Assembly (NCBI GenBank): GCA_023410675.1
Contig: JAEYPM010000018.1
Span: 1-5,920 of the forward strand
DNA length: 5,920 bases
Direction: 5' to 3'
Origin: Bacillota bacterium
GTDB lineage: Bacteria; Bacillota; Clostridia; Lachnospirales; Cellulosilyticaceae
Each line of letters starts with the position of its first letter. Positions within the stretch are counted from its first letter, which is position 1. Below the pieces are notes generated by a model. It was not told the DNA's origin. It ran no database searches and was given only the letters and a program-made list of their open reading frames with translations. This document shows, piece by piece, positions 5,597-5,920 of the stretch. A program made the position numbers and the translations under genes.

Positions 5597-5670
5597 TGGA
5601 TCCTCGGGGACTCGAACCCAGGACCGTCCGGTTATGAGCCGGATGCTCTAACCAACTGAGCTAAGGATCC
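5597..5670 (-). tRNA. tRNA with CAT anticodon, probably tRNA-Ile2 (lysidine-modified)
   Basis: This is a 74-base cloverleaf with acceptor GGATCCT/AGGATCC and anticodon arm TCCGG-CTCATAA-CCGGA, discriminator A. The loop CTCATAA and the acceptor sequence match the minor isoleucine tRNA, whose C34 is changed to lysidine by TilS so that it reads ATA. Automatic tools often label it Met. The T stem (CTGGG/CCCCG) has a T-C mismatch at its second pair. CCA is not encoded. Confidence 0.85.
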
Positions 5671-5677
5671 ATGCTTA

Positions 5678-5750
<73 letters not shown>

Positions 5751-5794
5751 CTATTTTGTTGTATTAAATGACTTTAAGAAAAGTTATTTAATGA
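5751..5794 (-). other. 44-base tRNA spacer with a 12-bp hairpin
   Basis: ATTAAATGACTT (5763-5774) pairs with AAGTTATTTAAT (5781-5792) across a six-base loop. As minus-strand RNA, 11 of 12 positions pair, with one C-A mismatch; the plus strand would have G-U there. No T-run follows on the minus strand, so it is unlikely to be a terminator. The other spacers, 5 to 15 bases long, hold nothing similar. Confidence 0.4.
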
Positions 5795-5866
5795 TGACCC
5801 GTAGGGGAATCGAACCCCTGATACCGCCGTGAAAGGGCGATGTCTTAACCGCTTGACCAACGGGCC
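5795..5866 (-). tRNA. tRNA-Glu (TTC)
   Basis: This is a 72-base cloverleaf with acceptor GGCCCGT/ACGGGTC and anticodon arm TCGCC-CTTTCAC-GGCGG. The terminal T-G pair of that stem is non-standard. The variable loop has four bases. The T arm is AGGGG-TTCGATT-CCCCT and the discriminator A, as in Bacillus tRNA-Glu. CCA is not encoded. Confidence 0.96.
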
Positions 5867-5880
5867 TTATTTATTAAAAG

Positions 5881-5920
5881 CTCCCCGAGTAGGGTTCGAA
5901 CCTACGACCCTCCGGTTAAC
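5881..5920 (-). tRNA. tRNA-Asn (GTT), partial
   Basis: Only the 3' half is in the window. The edge falls exactly at the anticodon, GTT at 5918-5920. Then follow loop bases AA, the stem half CCGGA, variable loop GGGTC, T arm GTAGG-TTCGAAC-CCTAC, acceptor half TCGGGGA and discriminator G, as expected for Asn. CCA is not encoded. The 5' half and the array promoter lie outside the window. Confidence 0.88.

Overview
The window is low-GC DNA that reads as a strictly anaerobic, probably spore-forming member of the Clostridia. The reasons are strong AAGGAGG/GAGGTG ribosome binding sites, AT-rich spacers, a sensory [FeFe]-hydrogenase-type protein, the non-mevalonate isoprenoid enzyme IspF, and a short collagen-like protein of a kind I associate with clostridia and bacilli. 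The species cannot be named from the sequence. Every gene I can support lies on the minus strand, so transcription runs from high to low coordinates.

Region by region, in transcription order: (1) 5292-5920 is a tRNA array, Asn(GTT, cut by the window edge)-Glu(TTC)-Thr(TGT)-Ile2(CAT)-Asp(GTC)-Val(TAC)-Met(CAT). None of the genes encodes the 3' CCA. The array closes with an 11-bp terminator hairpin at 5257-5286. (2) 4588-5079 is ispF, followed after 56 bases by a purine (NCS2/AzgA-type) permease at 3140-4531. The permease start should be the second ATG, because the ribosome binding site overlaps the first. A 22-bp tandem repeat runs across the permease stop codon. (3) 2777-2920 is a 47-codon gene with a consensus ribosome binding site and an internal NNQWTS duplication. 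A large nested hairpin followed by seven Ts ends its transcript. (4) 630-2528 encodes a 632-residue soluble fusion: two [4Fe-4S] ferredoxin motifs, an H-cluster hydrogenase-like domain, a further four-cysteine Fe-S domain, a coiled coil and a chemoreceptor (MCP) signalling hairpin. (5) 138-563 encodes a 141-residue collagen-like protein. (6) 1-137 holds an imperfect inverted repeat and no gene I can support.

The most interesting gene is the hydrogenase-MCP fusion. It keeps all four cysteines that would hold an H-cluster but has lost the proton-transfer cysteine and nearby acidic residues of catalytic enzymes. It has no membrane segment, and it ends in a chemoreceptor hairpin with two methylation-like sites. 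The simplest reading is a cytoplasmic H2 or redox sensor that feeds a CheA/CheW pathway. The domain families are known, so this is an unusual arrangement rather than a new family. The other genes look like separate housekeeping or sporulation-associated units rather than one pathway.
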